Under the pieces are notes generated by a model that was not told the origin of the DNA, ran no database searches, and saw only the letters and a list, made by a program, of their open reading frames with translations. Positions 25,601 through 37,676 of a stretch of 64,000 nucleotides of DNA are shown here, piece by piece; position 1 is the stretch's first letter, and each line of letters starts with the position of its first letter. Position numbers and translations under genes: made by a program. Source of the stretch: Xenopus tropicalis (lineage: Eukaryota; Chordata; Amphibia; Anura; Pipidae); contig NC_030677.2 in NCBI RefSeq assembly GCF_000004195.4, forward strand, positions 114,291,036-114,355,035, written 5' to 3'.

Positions 25601-28600
25601 AACATTTACCATGGCAACAGCTGCCAGACAAAGTAATATTTTGAATGTACTTGGCCTGTCTGACTTTCAGCTAAAAGCTTCAGACTTTCCAAATGTGAAA
25701 GACTCTTTCCTTTTTGGGAAAGATTTCTTGCGAGAACTGAAAATTTGGTTAAAAGATAATGATAGAAAGCCAGTCTTAAAAGCAAGGATCCTTCCTGCAG
25801 AGGAAGGGAAAGATGAACCTCAGCCAAGTGTAGAAGAAGAAATCAAGGGTAGGTTATATTAAGATGCTGTGTTTTTATAAGTATGTTTGTTTTTCCTTTC
25901 TGCAGATATTCTTTAGTGTTAGTGATTTGACTCTTATTTCCAATGATACAGATATCCACTTTCTTTTCAGATCAGTGTCCCAGCAATTCTCACTGCCCAT
26001 AATGGAAGGGAATTTGTGGGTGTTTTTGCTGTTGCATTTTGTTATTTGTAAATGTAATTGGTATGGAAAGCAAGGTTTATTTATTACATTTTCAAATGTA
26101 TAACTTTAAAATTATTGCTCCCTTTATCAGGAGATAGTCGGCACTCACGTCAATCGGATCACAATAGCCTGGGTGCAGGTCCAAGTGAAGAATTAGATAC
26201 AGCAGCGAAGAGATCCGCACTCACAGGACTTATAGAATTAATCTGGCGTTTATTGAAAAGACTAGTCTTATAGAATTAATCTGGTGTTTATTGAGAAGAC
26301 CAGTCTTCGCTGCTGTATGTATGTATACACACACACGTGTGTATATCTATATCTACTGCTTTAGACAGCCCTGCCTGTGCTACTTGGAGAAATTAAATTG
26401 GTCTCCGTCCAGCAGGAGCCATTTAACAGCTTTTTTTTTTTTTCTTAAAGTAAATGAAATATAATGTATTGTTGCCTTGCGCTGGTAAAGTTGTGTGTCT
26501 GCTACAGTAACACTACTATAATTTATATAAATAAGCTGTGTAGCCACAGGGGCAGCCATTCAAGCTGGAGAAAAGGCATAGGTTACATAGCAGGTAACCT
26601 CAGTAGCATAAAATAGTTTATTTTTCTGTTATCTGTTATGTGCCTGTGCACTTTTTATATAAACTGTAGTAGTCTTTCTGAGGCAAACAAAGCAGTACAT
26701 TATATTAGCAGTATTATATTAGAATTACTTGTATCCACTTACATTTTTTGGCGTTACTTTTCCTTTAATGGGATGATTTTACATCCCCCTTTAATACCCG
26801 CACAATGTTGCAGGTCCATTTAAAATCTTTTAAGTTGGCTCTTTAGCACTGCGTGAAAGTTCTTGGTGTTGTTAAAGGGGTGTTTCATAAAATATTTGGT
26901 AATTAGAGCTTTCTTTCTAAGGAATTTGTAGTTAAAGCTGCCCCTAAATTGATAATAGAAATTTTAAACTTATTCATATTGTTTCTTTGTTTTAGATGAA
27001 AAAGTGGCAGACCCTGAAGTTGTTGCTACAATAGACAAGCTTCTAGAGAATGCAAAAAATGGATACCCTGCTGACGGAGAAAAGCCAGTGTTTTGGTTAG
27101 TGATGCAAAGTATGCTTGTCTCCTTCAAAGGAAATAGTGGCATCTGCTTGGGGGGGTGTGGGAGAAGGAGGTTCTCTTTCCTTTCTAGAGGTAGAGAATT
27201 CTGAAGAGCATATAACAGGGGTATCCAAACTCTGGGAGCAACATCCAAGGGACATGTTGCTCGGGAGCCACTGGTATAGGACATCTGCAACCAATCCTTG
27301 AATTGAATGGAGTAGCATATTTCTGTGCTTTATCTGTTTTCCCCTCCTTTTTCTTTTGAAGGGCCACATAACAAACACCTATTAACAAAAAAATACTTAG
27401 TTATCAGTTGCAAGCACTTTCTTTGCCCTTGGTTCTCAGGGAACTGGAGGACATGTTGTAGCAGGAGGAAATTGTGACACGAGTTGGAATTCCCTAATCC
27501 TCCAAAATAGAAGGAAGGTCACACCTGTAATCAATTCCACACAATTGTATTAAAACTAGAACAAATTGAGCAGATCCTCTTTATAACTTAACAACCCCTA
27601 TCTATAACATCACCACTATGCTGAGTTGGTGTCCTCAGGGGACAACATGAAAGTGTCATTAACAGTGTCTCCATGCTTATTGGTAACAAATTTTGAATTA
27701 ATTGTGCCCTAGAGTTTTATTGACCAGATATGTTAATGTTTTTAATACAGCAAAATATTTTCAAGCATTAAAGTTTTAACATGCTTTCTTTCGGTTAAGG
27801 TTCTTGTTTGATAAGGACAGCAGTGAATATAAATATTATCGTCAAAAGCTTGCACAGTTCCAGAAGTCTAAAGGTGAAACACAGGAGGCCAAAATTCAAA
27901 CAAAGAAGCTAAAGAAAGCCCCTGCAAAGACCACAAATGAAGCAATCAGAGCCATGCTATATGCAAAAAAAGCGCTGGCAGTAAGGAAAAGAATAAATAA
28001 AAGTCTTGCATATTCAAGAAAGCAAAGACTAAGGAAGGCTAGCGTCAAGCCCTCTACCTGCGAGCCTGTAAAACTTGTACCAAAATCTGAGCCCAAAGAG
28101 GAGGTGTCTGAAGCAAAGCCAGAGATTGAAGAGCTGAAGAAAGCTGAAAGCAAACCAATCACAGACACTACAGAAACTACCATTGAACCACCAAAGGTGA
28201 AAGAGGAGAAGGAAGAGGAGGTAACAGAATGTGTAAAGCAGAAATCCTCATCTGATCAGGAGGAGCGTAAGTGAATAAAATCTTTTAATCAAACAATCTA
28301 CTAATATTGAGTTCAGCCTAGAAGTTTGGGATTCTGCACCATCAAAATCCTTTGTTTTATTAAAATAAAATAAAAGATAAAGAAGATAAAGTGGTTTCTT
28401 TGTAATTGGGTCCAGGTATAGGTGTAGTGCATTTTGTTTTTATGTCCATATCCCTTCAGTTAAAGTGCCACCTTTTTTATAAAATGATAAATTTACTTAG
28501 GCAAACTAAATTACTAACACATACTGCTAGTTCAAGGAAATACTATAAAGGGATTTTGCTTCACAGACAACCTGTTCCAACCTGTGCTTTAATAGGTAGA

Positions 28601-30014
28601 AACTGTTAGGACAAAAGTGTATTTGCACTCTGTGTGACATTGGATTAGAAAGTATTAAAAAGTATCAAAAAGACTAAAGTATTATTTCAACCCTCTCTAT
28701 TTTAAATATGCAGTGTATAGGTTACTGAAATATACAGTCATTTTACCCTTTTTGCAGTTGATGACAAGACCAAGGACACAGCAGTAAAACTTGCACAATT
28801 TGTAGCACAGATGGGTCCTGAACTGGAACAGTTTAGCATGGAAAACAGCATAAATAACCCAGAATTCTGGTGAGTGAAACTTTTGACTTAGTTTACTGCA
28901 GATGAGTAGCAGATGAACCTTACTTGCATTTTAGATTTTACATTTCTTATACAGCATGTGAATCTAGGTGTACGGTCAGGTTTACTTATTTTAGCAGTAC
29001 ACCATACCAGTATTATTAGTGTGACATGCTGAACGAGGTCCAAGTCCAAAGAAAAAGATTTCCTGATTGCTTTTGGTGTATAGTTTCCTTTGTCCACTGT
29101 AATCGTTGTATGTCATGTCCATTTTGTTATCCAGGGAAAAATAGCTATACTCCGCATTATGGAATGCATATGTGCTAATAAAGGTTGTCTTACGTTGCGT
29201 TATAAGAAAAGGTTCCCCTGGATTTCCATTTCAGTGGTAGCTCTGCTGCTGACCAAACCTCTAAAATATTTATTCCTTTTCAAACAATAATCAATGCTAT
29301 TACCTCCAGTGGTAGTAAGTGGGCCTCTTTATCTCAATAGTGCACTATTTATATCCAGTGGCTAGAAAACTTTTGTCTCTGGCTGAAAATGTTACTTAAA
29401 ACTCAGTTAAAGCATTTCTGAATACAAAATAACCAGGTTGTTGAGGTCTTCTATTTTGGATGCCACAATAGACTTTTTACTTTCATTTCATTTGCATCTT
29501 CCTAAGGTTCTTACGAGAAAAGAACAGTCCAGCCTATAAATTTTATCAGAGTAAAGTTGAGGAGTTCAAACTTGCCGAGGAAAAGGCAGCAAATGATGAC
29601 AAGGAAGATGATGACGATGATGATGATGACGATGATGATTTTAATTTGCTGGAAGATGATGGGGAACTGGAAAACATCAGAACAGGTGATGCTGAGGATT
29701 CAGATGAGGTTGAGATGGATGCAGAGTGTGAAGCTGCTGAGGCACCCTCTGTGGAAAGCCCACTTGTTGCTGCCTTTACCCCAATGCCCACCCCAGCAAT
29801 GCCTCCATTAAGGCGGAAACGTGTTACAAAACTAAAAGTTGGCATGCTTCCAGCCAAAAGAGTCTGTCTAGTGGAAGAGCCCCAAGGTAAGCTGCTTTTT
29901 TTGTTTGTTTGTTTGTTTGTTTTTGGGGGTTTTTTGGTTGTTTTTGTTTTAAAAATAGATAAGAAAAACCCCCAAAAACAATTGTTTTAATATTCGTTTA
30001 AAAGGGATAAGCAT

Positions 30015-30052
<38 letters not shown>

Positions 30053-33000
30053 AATGATCTTATGTCTTAGTTACTTATTCTAGCTGGGCATCACCAGATA
30101 AGCAGATGTTTGCCTGTTTGGCACTCTTGAGTTAATGATTGAATAATTATTTGGATTATTATAAGGGCCTATGTACATCAATTCTTGGCCAGATATTGTT
30201 CCAACAGGCTGTCTTTTAGGCTGAATGCACAGACCAAGCTATCTTCTCATTTTAGAGTAACTGAATCTAAAATACATGGACCAAAAGTTGGTCCATGTAT
30301 TTCTTCCTTCCATAATACAAGACATTGCCCTTTGCCCAAATAAACATATATAAGCCAACACACACACCATTTCTAATCCTATTAAAGGGGTTCACCTTTA
30401 TAAAAAAAAAAAAAAAAAGCTTTCCATTCTATTAACAATGGAAATTAATATTTCAAATGTATATGCATTGGCAGTTTTCTTTATATTATGAGATAATCAC
30501 CTCCAAAGATACTTATCCACACAATGACAGGTCTGTGTTTATGCCCCAGAGGTTGGGGGTCACCGACCTCTTTAAACACTTTAATGCAGCAGTGTGCAGC
30601 TAGTTAATGTAACGTAGCCAGTTGACATTCTAAGCATTCTGTGCATATGGGTCACTTTCTGCCTTGCATATTTATTTTTTCATTGGCTCTTCTGTGTTAA
30701 AGGAGAAGGAAAGGCTTCCAAAGAGTTAATCTCAAACTGCAGGCTTACCTTCAGTTGTTTCAATAGTGCCCTTAAGTCTCCCCAAATTGCCATTGTTCAG
30801 ATGATCAGAAGCCAAACAGGAAAAAAAATCGCTACTGCAACGACCCTACGACCAGCACTGTAGGCGGTGCATGCGCACATTTCCCTTTTCAGAACAAGCA
30901 GGCGCGCTTCCCTTTCTACAGACCGGAAAGCGTCCGGTTGCTATGGCGATGCGCTGTATAAATAATGCATGCTGCAGCGCGCCTGGGGCCATTGGAGAAG
31001 GACGCAGCCGGACAGGAGGGAGCAGGGGGAGTAGTGAACAGCGGGGATCGGGGGGTGGTGCTGGTGGGCACTCAAAAAAAAAATGTAGTTTGTAGTAAGG
31101 TATCTCGTCTCGTTAGGCAAGCCAGAAATATTGCCTTTTTACACAGCAGTAGAAGTACTATTTAATAGTGTGCTTAATAGATTTTGACTTTTGAGACTTT
31201 AATTAAATTGTGCCATGGTTTCTGCATGCCTAACATGTCCGTAATAGAAAACCTTTAACTGCAGCTTGGAGTGCTCTATTTTTTTAAATGCAGAGCTGAG
31301 CCCTATGGTGCTGCATTTAGAAAATCATGCATGTTTTTTATTACGGGCAGGTTAGGCAAACAGAAACTTCTGATCCAGGCGTGGGCAAATAAATAATCCA
31401 ATGATGGTCCGGGTGGCTGCAGGACAAATGTCGCACAGTCTTCTAAATGCAGCACCACATTGCTCGGAGTTGCCTCTGAGCAGTGTTAATAATGCAGTCC
31501 AAGCTGCAGTCAAAAGCTTTTGTTACAGGCAGGTTAGGTGGGCAAATACTGAAACAATGCAGTTAGAATACTATGCTATCTGAACTGCGGGTGTAACCTT
31601 TCTATTGCAGGCAGGACTGGCAGTCTCACATTTGTCCTGCAGCCACCCAGCCCACAAATGATTATTTGCAAAGTTTCAAGATGAGGGGGCAGAGCCCAAA
31701 TGTAAACTGGAGAGGTGTGGCCAAGAACTTTAGACGAATTAGAAGGAATTAAGGGCAAAGAATAGTTATATCACATGGCCATGTGACCTGCTCAGTCAGA
31801 CAAAGCTATGCTCCTCCCTCTCAGTTTAGAGGAGCTAGAGACAAATGTGATTAAGCATAAAGTATAAGATTGGTTTTGGAGGTTCTTATGTTGGAATTTT
31901 TAATAAGACCATAGCCGAACAAGTATAAATGAAGTACAGAACCATATATTGGAACTTGGTGCACAAAGGTGAACAATGCCCTTTAAATACCATTAATATG
32001 CAGCAGCAGATTATACATGGCAACCTAGTTTGAAGTTTAATTAGCATGAGAGTTTTTTTTTTTGTACACTTATTTGTTGTCCTAGATATTCTTGTAAATA
32101 TTCTTTAACCTTTTTATGACCTAAGGGGGCCTTACCAAAGGTAGGCCCTCACAGGGGAGCTTGAGCCAAAATAGATACCACAGGTTTTAGGTGTATATTT
32201 ATGAGACGCCATTCAGATCTCTAGACAAGTGCTTTTTTTATCTATTCTGTCTGAAGAGATTGCAAGGGCATTATACACAGTGGAGAATTTTTTGCTTCAT
32301 AGAAATTAAAAAGTACCCCAGAAGAGGAAATTTATCTTTGTCTAAAGGTTACTTTTGAGATGGACATAACAAGCAGTCTGTAAGAGCTGTAATCATTTCT
32401 TTGTACCTTTTGGGTCACTGGATAATATGTTGTTTTGAACATGGAACTATGTTTTTTTATTAACCAAATAAATAACGGCTTTATTTATTTTATTTTTTTT
32501 GTCTCCTCACAGTGCATGATCCAATTCGCATAGAATATGAAAGACCCCGTGGCCGCGGTTATAACAGAAACAAGGTGAGTACTACTTAACAATAGTAATT
32601 TGCGACTCTTATTTATTCATTGCATTTTGAACATAATCCCTGTTCAAACTGAACTGTAACACCTACATCCTATACTGTACATATACATCATTTATATACT
32701 GAATGAAGCTAGAAAACAACACAACAGCCAGCTGGCTGTTGTGTTGTTTTCTAGCTTCATTCAGTATATAAATGACCTTACTTCAACATGCAATGTAGGT
32801 AATTTGCTAATGTGATTTTAGAGGGAGCAGTTGTGATGTAAACATACATAACTGTATGCTATTTCTTTTTATGTCAACAGCCTATAAAATGTCTATTAAT
32901 ATTAATATAGACCTTCATGTTAAAAGATAATTTTCATGAAGCCACCTACATCCTTACTGACTAATAGGTTTAACCATTTTGTGCTAAGGTTTGTGTGGGA

Positions 33001-34193
33001 CTCTTAACTTAACTCTTGACTGCTTCATAGAACCATTACTAACAAATGAACACAGGTATCTTCTAAGTTCATTAAAGACATTCTGACTTTAAGGAAAATC
33101 ATAATAAAATAGACAAAATACAGGACTGCCAAGAATCTTTTGACGTTCCCCAGTATTTGATAAATCCACCCCTTTGCTGTGATTGATAAAATAAAGCAAA
33201 ATTTTACTCTTCAAGCTTGCTGAAATGGAGAATCTGGAATACTGTATTCTAAATCCTAAGGGATGTGCTCCTGGCTCTTTATTCCACCAATTCAGAAATC
33301 CAGCACTACTTTGTTAATTCTTAAAAAGCATGTGTTTTTTCTCTCTACACAGAAACCATCTGATCTAGAGTTTGCCAACAAGAAGTTAACAGAAGGGAAT
33401 GTGGGTTTCCAAATGCTGAGCAAGATGGGATGGAAGGAAGGACAAGGGCTAGGCACCAGTGGGTCAGGGATCAAAAATCCTGTTAAAGTGTATGTTGCCA
33501 TAAGTGTCATATTTATTTATTTAATAGAAAACGTTAAAGTTTTAAACAGCTAGGAAATAGTGAATAGTAAATGTTTAATAAAACCATACGTAAACTTTAA
33601 CTGTAATGACAAAATGAGATCTGCAGATCAGACTGTAGAGTGCAGCCCCTGACGACAAACCTGTTTGTTAAATTCCCTTTAGGTCAGGGCCTGGTGTACA
33701 ACTGCTGTGCCTGAAATGTGTCCTTTGTCTCATGCACCGGTCTTGGGTCAGACAGTCTGAGCTACAGCAAGGGCTTGACCGAAGATTATAGATTTAGCCT
33801 ATAGAAGTGACCCTTTGTGGGAGTTACACAGTTATGTCAGGGGCTTTCCTACTTAAACAACTTCCTCCCTCCTGCAGTTTTCCCATATTCTGCATTTGTG
33901 CTGCTGTGCCCTTGCAGTGTGCATCATACAGTGTAGTTCTGGGTGCTGTATTCCCATATATTATCTTATTATATCGTCCTACTCATTTTTAGTCCATGCC
34001 ATTTTGGTGGTCAGTGGCAACACAATGTTAATTTACAAAATCTAACCTAAAATTGGTTTATGCTACCATTCACAGGGGTTCAATCTCTTCAGGAGAGGGC
34101 TTAGGTGTGGAAAGTGGTGAGTCTTCAGAGACCAACTTTGATGCTTTCCGTCAAAGAATGATGCAAATGTACAGGCAAAAAATAACCAAATGA
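22685..34193 (+). CDS. SUGP2: SUGP2, SURP and G-patch domain-containing protein 2
   Basis: Nine coding exons: 22685-22805, 24427-25848, 26996-27095, 27800-28266, 28758-28869, 29507-29886, 32513-32574, 33353-33489 and 34076-34193. The phases join without conflict to 972 codons (human about 1080). The protein is a nuclear, splicing-associated factor. Residues 1-41 form a small N-terminal motif shared with ARMC6. The large exon 3 (residues 41-515) is rich in Arg, Asp and Ser early on, then contains the family core (IIKPFDK-like VIKPFDKEM, LLGQTF). SURP domain 1 is about 522-568 (VFWFLFDKDSSEYKYY) and SURP 2 about 712-762 (FWFLREKNSPAYKFY), each split by an intron at the same Trp codon. An 11-Asp run lies at 775-785 and a basic putative nuclear signal near the LRRKRV segment. 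The G-patch is about 904-935 (GFQMLSKMGWKEGQGLG). It ends QRMMQMYRQKITK, as in human. Confidence 0.96.
23024..23296. mobile_element. hAT-like MITE with CTTTTTAC target duplication
   Basis: Ends are TAGAGATGCACCGAA and TTCGGTGCATCCCTA. The 8-bp CTTTTTAC appears on both sides (23016-23023 and 23297-23304). The interior includes a G-run of 12. In SUGP2 intron after exon 2. Confidence 0.75.
26230..26305 (+). repeat. Two tandem 38-bp units in a SUGP2 intron
   Basis: Units 26230-26267 and 26268-26305 begin TTATAGAATTAATCTGG and differ by few bases. The pair is flanked by an inverted ATACAGCAGCGAAGA. Confidence 0.7.
26446..26768 (-). mobile_element. T2-type MITE, second copy
   Basis: Matches the element at 318-536, ending TTGGCGTTACTTTTCCTTTAA. 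Edges are approximate. Confidence 0.5.
30014..30052 (+). repeat. (ACT)n microsatellite
   Basis: About 13 tandem trinucleotides in SUGP2 intron between exons 29507-29886 and 32513-32574. Confidence 0.9.
30270..30302. repeat. Perfect 15-bp hairpin
   Basis: Arms 30270-30284 and 30288-30302 (AAATACATGGACCAA and its inverse) with a 3-base loop. Probably the core of an old MITE. Confidence 0.6.
30697..31100. other. GC-rich, CpG-containing block inside a SUGP2 intron
   Basis: The left end is TTAAAGGAGAAGGAAAGG, a common TTAA-type MITE terminus. Inside, about 30840-31070 is GC- and CpG-rich (GCATGCGCAC, GTTGCTATGGCGATGCG, a TATAAATA at 30957-30964). It may be part of a MITE or an internal promoter. 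I cannot tell which. Confidence 0.4.
32688..32775. repeat. 88-bp perfect palindrome
   Basis: Two 44-bp arms meet at 32731/32732 without spacer and are exact reverse complements when checked base by base. The centre is CAGCCAG|CTGGCTG. It lies in a SUGP2 intron. Confidence 0.95.
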
Positions 34194-36056
34194 GTAGGTA
34201 AGTTCATAATGGCGGCATTTTTTTGCCACCCTGATAAAATTTAAATGTAGTAATATTCAGACAGTTTTGACTTTTTTTTTTTTTTTCTATACTCGCTCTT
34301 TTAAAATTGTGCCTTTTGTGGTCCCCATTATGTTCATTGTCTTTTGCCATGGTTGAACATGTGGCACATACACTGTGGAGAAAATTCCCTGGGGGTCACT
34401 TGCATTCTGCACAGGAAATTGTGACCGGGGTACATGCAGCAAATGCAATCATGTTCTCAAGGAGAGCGGTTATGTACCCTTGACTTCATTTTGTCACTCC
34501 AAGTATTAAAAATCTGGAGTCTGGATCTTTTCCTCATGTTTATATGTGTAATTAACAGCATGACCTTTTGGTCTATGTGCTGCTTTACCAAATGAGGATT
34601 TTTCAAGAAAGCAATTCCTGCCCTTTATGAAGAAGACCTGGGAAACCATTGCTTGTTTGTAGTACAAATGATGAATTTAGTTTACTCAATCCATTTTAGT
34701 CTTGCACAAAGTGTTGTTTTTTTTTATGGCAACTGCAGTTTTTTGCACTCAGTACTTTTGTTGTGCAGACTGGCTACTTTTTGTAACCTAGTTTCAACCT
34801 TCAGTGCTCTTTTAGAAAGCTTTGTGTGGCTGTGGTGATCCTTAAAGCACATTAGTGCTTATGTTTTTCTGAAAGCACATATGATTTGTAGGTCATTTCT
34901 GGTTGTGGTGATTATTTTTGAGCAGGTTTTTTCTGCATTTGAATACTAGCAGCTCTTATTCCCTTGACTGGTCTTTTTATGGCAAGACAATATACCACAT
35001 CACACTTTAGTGACCAATGTGGGCCAAGACAGTCACAGGACCAGATTTTTTTTTTTTTTCTTTTTAATGCCCTTTACCTCTCCATTATATTTCATGGGTT
35101 TACAACAGAACATTCAGAAATGCCTGTTCTCATCAATCTCAGGAATTGATCGACCTATGTAAGACCCAACAGTGTTTCTTCGCTGTTTTATTTCAGCCTT
35201 TTACGTAGGCTGTTAACATGCCAACCTGGATAATGTTTGTCAAAGAACCTGGGAATTTTAGTTTTTAAACCCTTACAACCAGTGATGTAGCCGCATGGCT
35301 TAATTATGAGTTGCATTCTAGCCACAATATCGGGGAATGCATGCTCCTCAAGTTGTTTTCCACAATTTCAATCTCCGAGTCTTTAAGCCAACTGTGGGAA
35401 TCTGGACCAAGTCACACTAAACTCATCCCTGGTTTAATTTCAGCCTTTTTTGGTGGCAAAACATCCTGCCCTCACCTGCATTATGCACATGGTCTTGCTC
35501 TTTACAGCAAGAACTGCATATGTAGGTCTGAACTTAGCCTTTAGTATAAAAATCTAAATACTGAATTGGTCATGCAGTAACCATCAACTTCCTTTCTTTT
35601 TCAGTCTTGCAGGATTCCTGAAGAAAACAGCAATCCATGAAAAAAATTCCTACAGTAGATGTTCAGGGTTTAATTATTACCCTTTTTTATTTTTGAGCCA
35701 TATGAAAGGCATCCTCCTTGCATGACATTTAGCTATTGCTGTTTGGTGTTTAGTGGGGTTAAAAGAAAAGTGTTGTTACTTTCCAGTTTTTTTTTTTAAT
35801 CACATTTTATTTACTTTTTAATTGTCAGTCTTAGTAACTTGGGTATTGTGCATTGTATTCCAGCAGATTTAGTTTTTGAAAAAGAAATGCTACGTGATGT
35901 AGAGGTTCAGAATCAAGGTGGGTTTCCAGGTTTTAGTTGCTTTGACAAATGCCTTGCTAATGTTTCCTGAAAAAAGCAATTCATAAGTTTTTACAACTGA
36001 AAATGGCTTGTTGTAAGTTCACAACCACTCAAATAAAGTATCTTAAGCATCTCTTT
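34194..36056 (+). other. SUGP2: SUGP2 3'UTR with an intron just after the stop codon
   Basis: Four bases after the TGA stop (34191-34193) there is a consensus donor (TAG|GTAAGT, 34198-34203). A polypyrimidine acceptor (CTTTCTTTTTCAG) ends at about 35605. The last exon would run about 35606-36056. The junction is too close to the stop to be expected to trigger nonsense-mediated decay. The intron (about 1.4 kb) holds no repeat I can name. Confidence 0.6.
36032..36037 (+). terminator. SUGP2: SUGP2 poly(A) signal AATAAA
   Basis: Canonical AATAAA, with a T- and GT-rich stretch about 20-60 bp downstream (TTTCTTTTTGTGTGTTTTGG), as expected of a cleavage site near 36055. Confidence 0.7.
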
Positions 36057-36140
36057 GGTTCTTTCTTTTTGTGTGTTTTGGTATCATTCTCTTACATTTT
36101 ACTCTTTGCCTTTGTATGTGAAATTATAGGTTTGATGTCT

Positions 36141-36485
36141 TTAAAGGAATACTGTCAGGGAAAAAAACATTTTTTTAATATTTAATTTTGAAATTTTACT
36201 TTGGGTTAGCCATATTCTTCATTTCCCAGGGTGCCACAGCCATGTAACCTGTGCTCTGATAAACTTCAGTCACACTTTACTGCTGAGCTGCAAGTTGGAA
36301 TTAATATCACCCCCTCCCAGCAGCCGATCAGCAGAACAATAGGAAAGGAGCAAGATAGCTCCCAGTAGATAACAGAATAGCACTCAATAGTAAGAAATCC
36401 AAGTCCGGCTTGGGACTCCCTCCACTTACATGGGAGTAGGAGAAACAATGGGTTACCTGAAAGCAGTTCTAATGTGTAGTGCTTA
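36141..36485. mobile_element. T2-like MITE, uninterrupted copy
   Basis: Starts TTTAAAGGAATACTGTCAGG, about 90 bp past the SUGP2 cleavage site. It holds the inverse of the region around the insertion at 13856-14106. Confidence 0.6.
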
Positions 36486-36489
36486 CTCT

Positions 36490-37630
36490 TTCTGAAAGCT
36501 CAGACTCAGAAGATAAATCCGGCCCTAAATGTTAGGTCGCGGGCAGGGGGGGCAAGCGGAAGAGTTCAACCCAAACCCACCTGCAAGTGATGTGCTGAGG
36601 TCACCCCACAATGCGTTGCACATTCTCTGATTCGCAGGCCTGTGAAAAGTAAAGTATAGTGTACAAAGTATGTATGTATGTATGTATATGGAAAATAGCA
36701 AGGAGCAGACAAGTTGGTTTCAGTGTCATTTGGATAAACTAAAACATTCAGCACCATTTTCTGAAATAATTAGTATATATTGGTCATATGATGACTTACC
36801 ATAAATTTTGTTTTTATATATATATAATATTTTGTGGAATTCACCTTTAACAACTCAGTTTTCTTAATTCTCCTGATAAGTTAAAAAAATGTGGCCATGC
36901 CTTCATTACTGACTAAGGATCAGGCTACTCATTATCCACCACTCAGGACTGCGCACAGATCTTTATTAGGGATCTGTGGTTGCCTTGGGTTTGTACAGAA
37001 ACCCAAACATAATGTAGAACATTTCTAGCCTACTTCTTAAGGCTTTAGTTCTCCTTAAAAATATTATATTATGATGTAGGGATGCACTAAAGCCATAAAT
37101 GTTTGATTCAATCAAATACCAGATCATCTACAAAACAATCAGCAAAATACCAAACTGATTGCAAACACTATTTGCATGTTTACATTTTAAAAGTAACTAA
37201 AAAAAAATGGCTTATTTAGTTGTCCAGAGTTTTAAAAAGTCCAATGACTAAAATAACATGACACGTGGAATTCAGTCAAATCTTAATCCTCCGAAATTGA
37301 ATTTGGTGCATTACTATTAATAAGAGGAAATAGTTTATAGAGTGGGCATAGTTCCAAGCCTACAGCCACTGCTGTTTTCCAATCAATTGGTGATTACCAT
37401 CATTACATAGTGTTTAATTAAAGAAAACAAATAGAATAACAACACAATTATTGTTTTGTTACAACTTATTTAGGTTAAATCTTCAGCACCAAACGTATGT
37501 TTTCTTTTTCAAACGAATGTTCCTAGAAAATATTAAATATTCGATAGATAGCGTTAATGCAAACACACTAAAGCTGAAATCGCCCAGATCCATTTTAAGA
37601 ATGTCACACAGAGACAAAAAGCATATAAAT
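36490..37630. other. Intergenic gap between SUGP2 and MICOS13 ends
   Basis: AT-rich with a (TATG)n stretch (about 36668-36686) and part of a hAT-like MITE ending GATGCACTAAAGCC (about 37080). No coding signal is visible. Confidence 0.4.
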
Positions 37631-37637
37631 AGATGAT

Positions 37638-37643
37638 TTTATT
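37638..37643 (-). terminator. MICOS13: MICOS13 poly(A) signal
   Basis: Minus-strand AATAAA (TTTATT on the plus strand), about 35 bases past the MICOS13 stop, giving a very short 3'UTR. SUGP2 and MICOS13 converge with about 1.6 kb between their signals. Confidence 0.6.
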
Positions 37644-37676
37644 GATTTTTTTTTTGTTTTTTTTTCTTTGTACACT

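Noticed and set aside
26131..26273. Possible SUGP2 exon after TTTATCAG
   Set aside because: The sequence is a repeat with tandem units, has no similarity to SUGP2, and 25848 joins in phase directly to 26996.
27004..27204. Frame continuing past the SUGP2 exon 26996-27095
   Set aside because: The exon ends at the donor at 27096; beyond it the frame runs into intron and MITE sequence.
29546..29857. 103-codon Ser-rich frame on the minus strand
   Set aside because: It is the antisense of the SUGP2 acidic exon; the Ser runs come from the complement of GAT/GAC codons.
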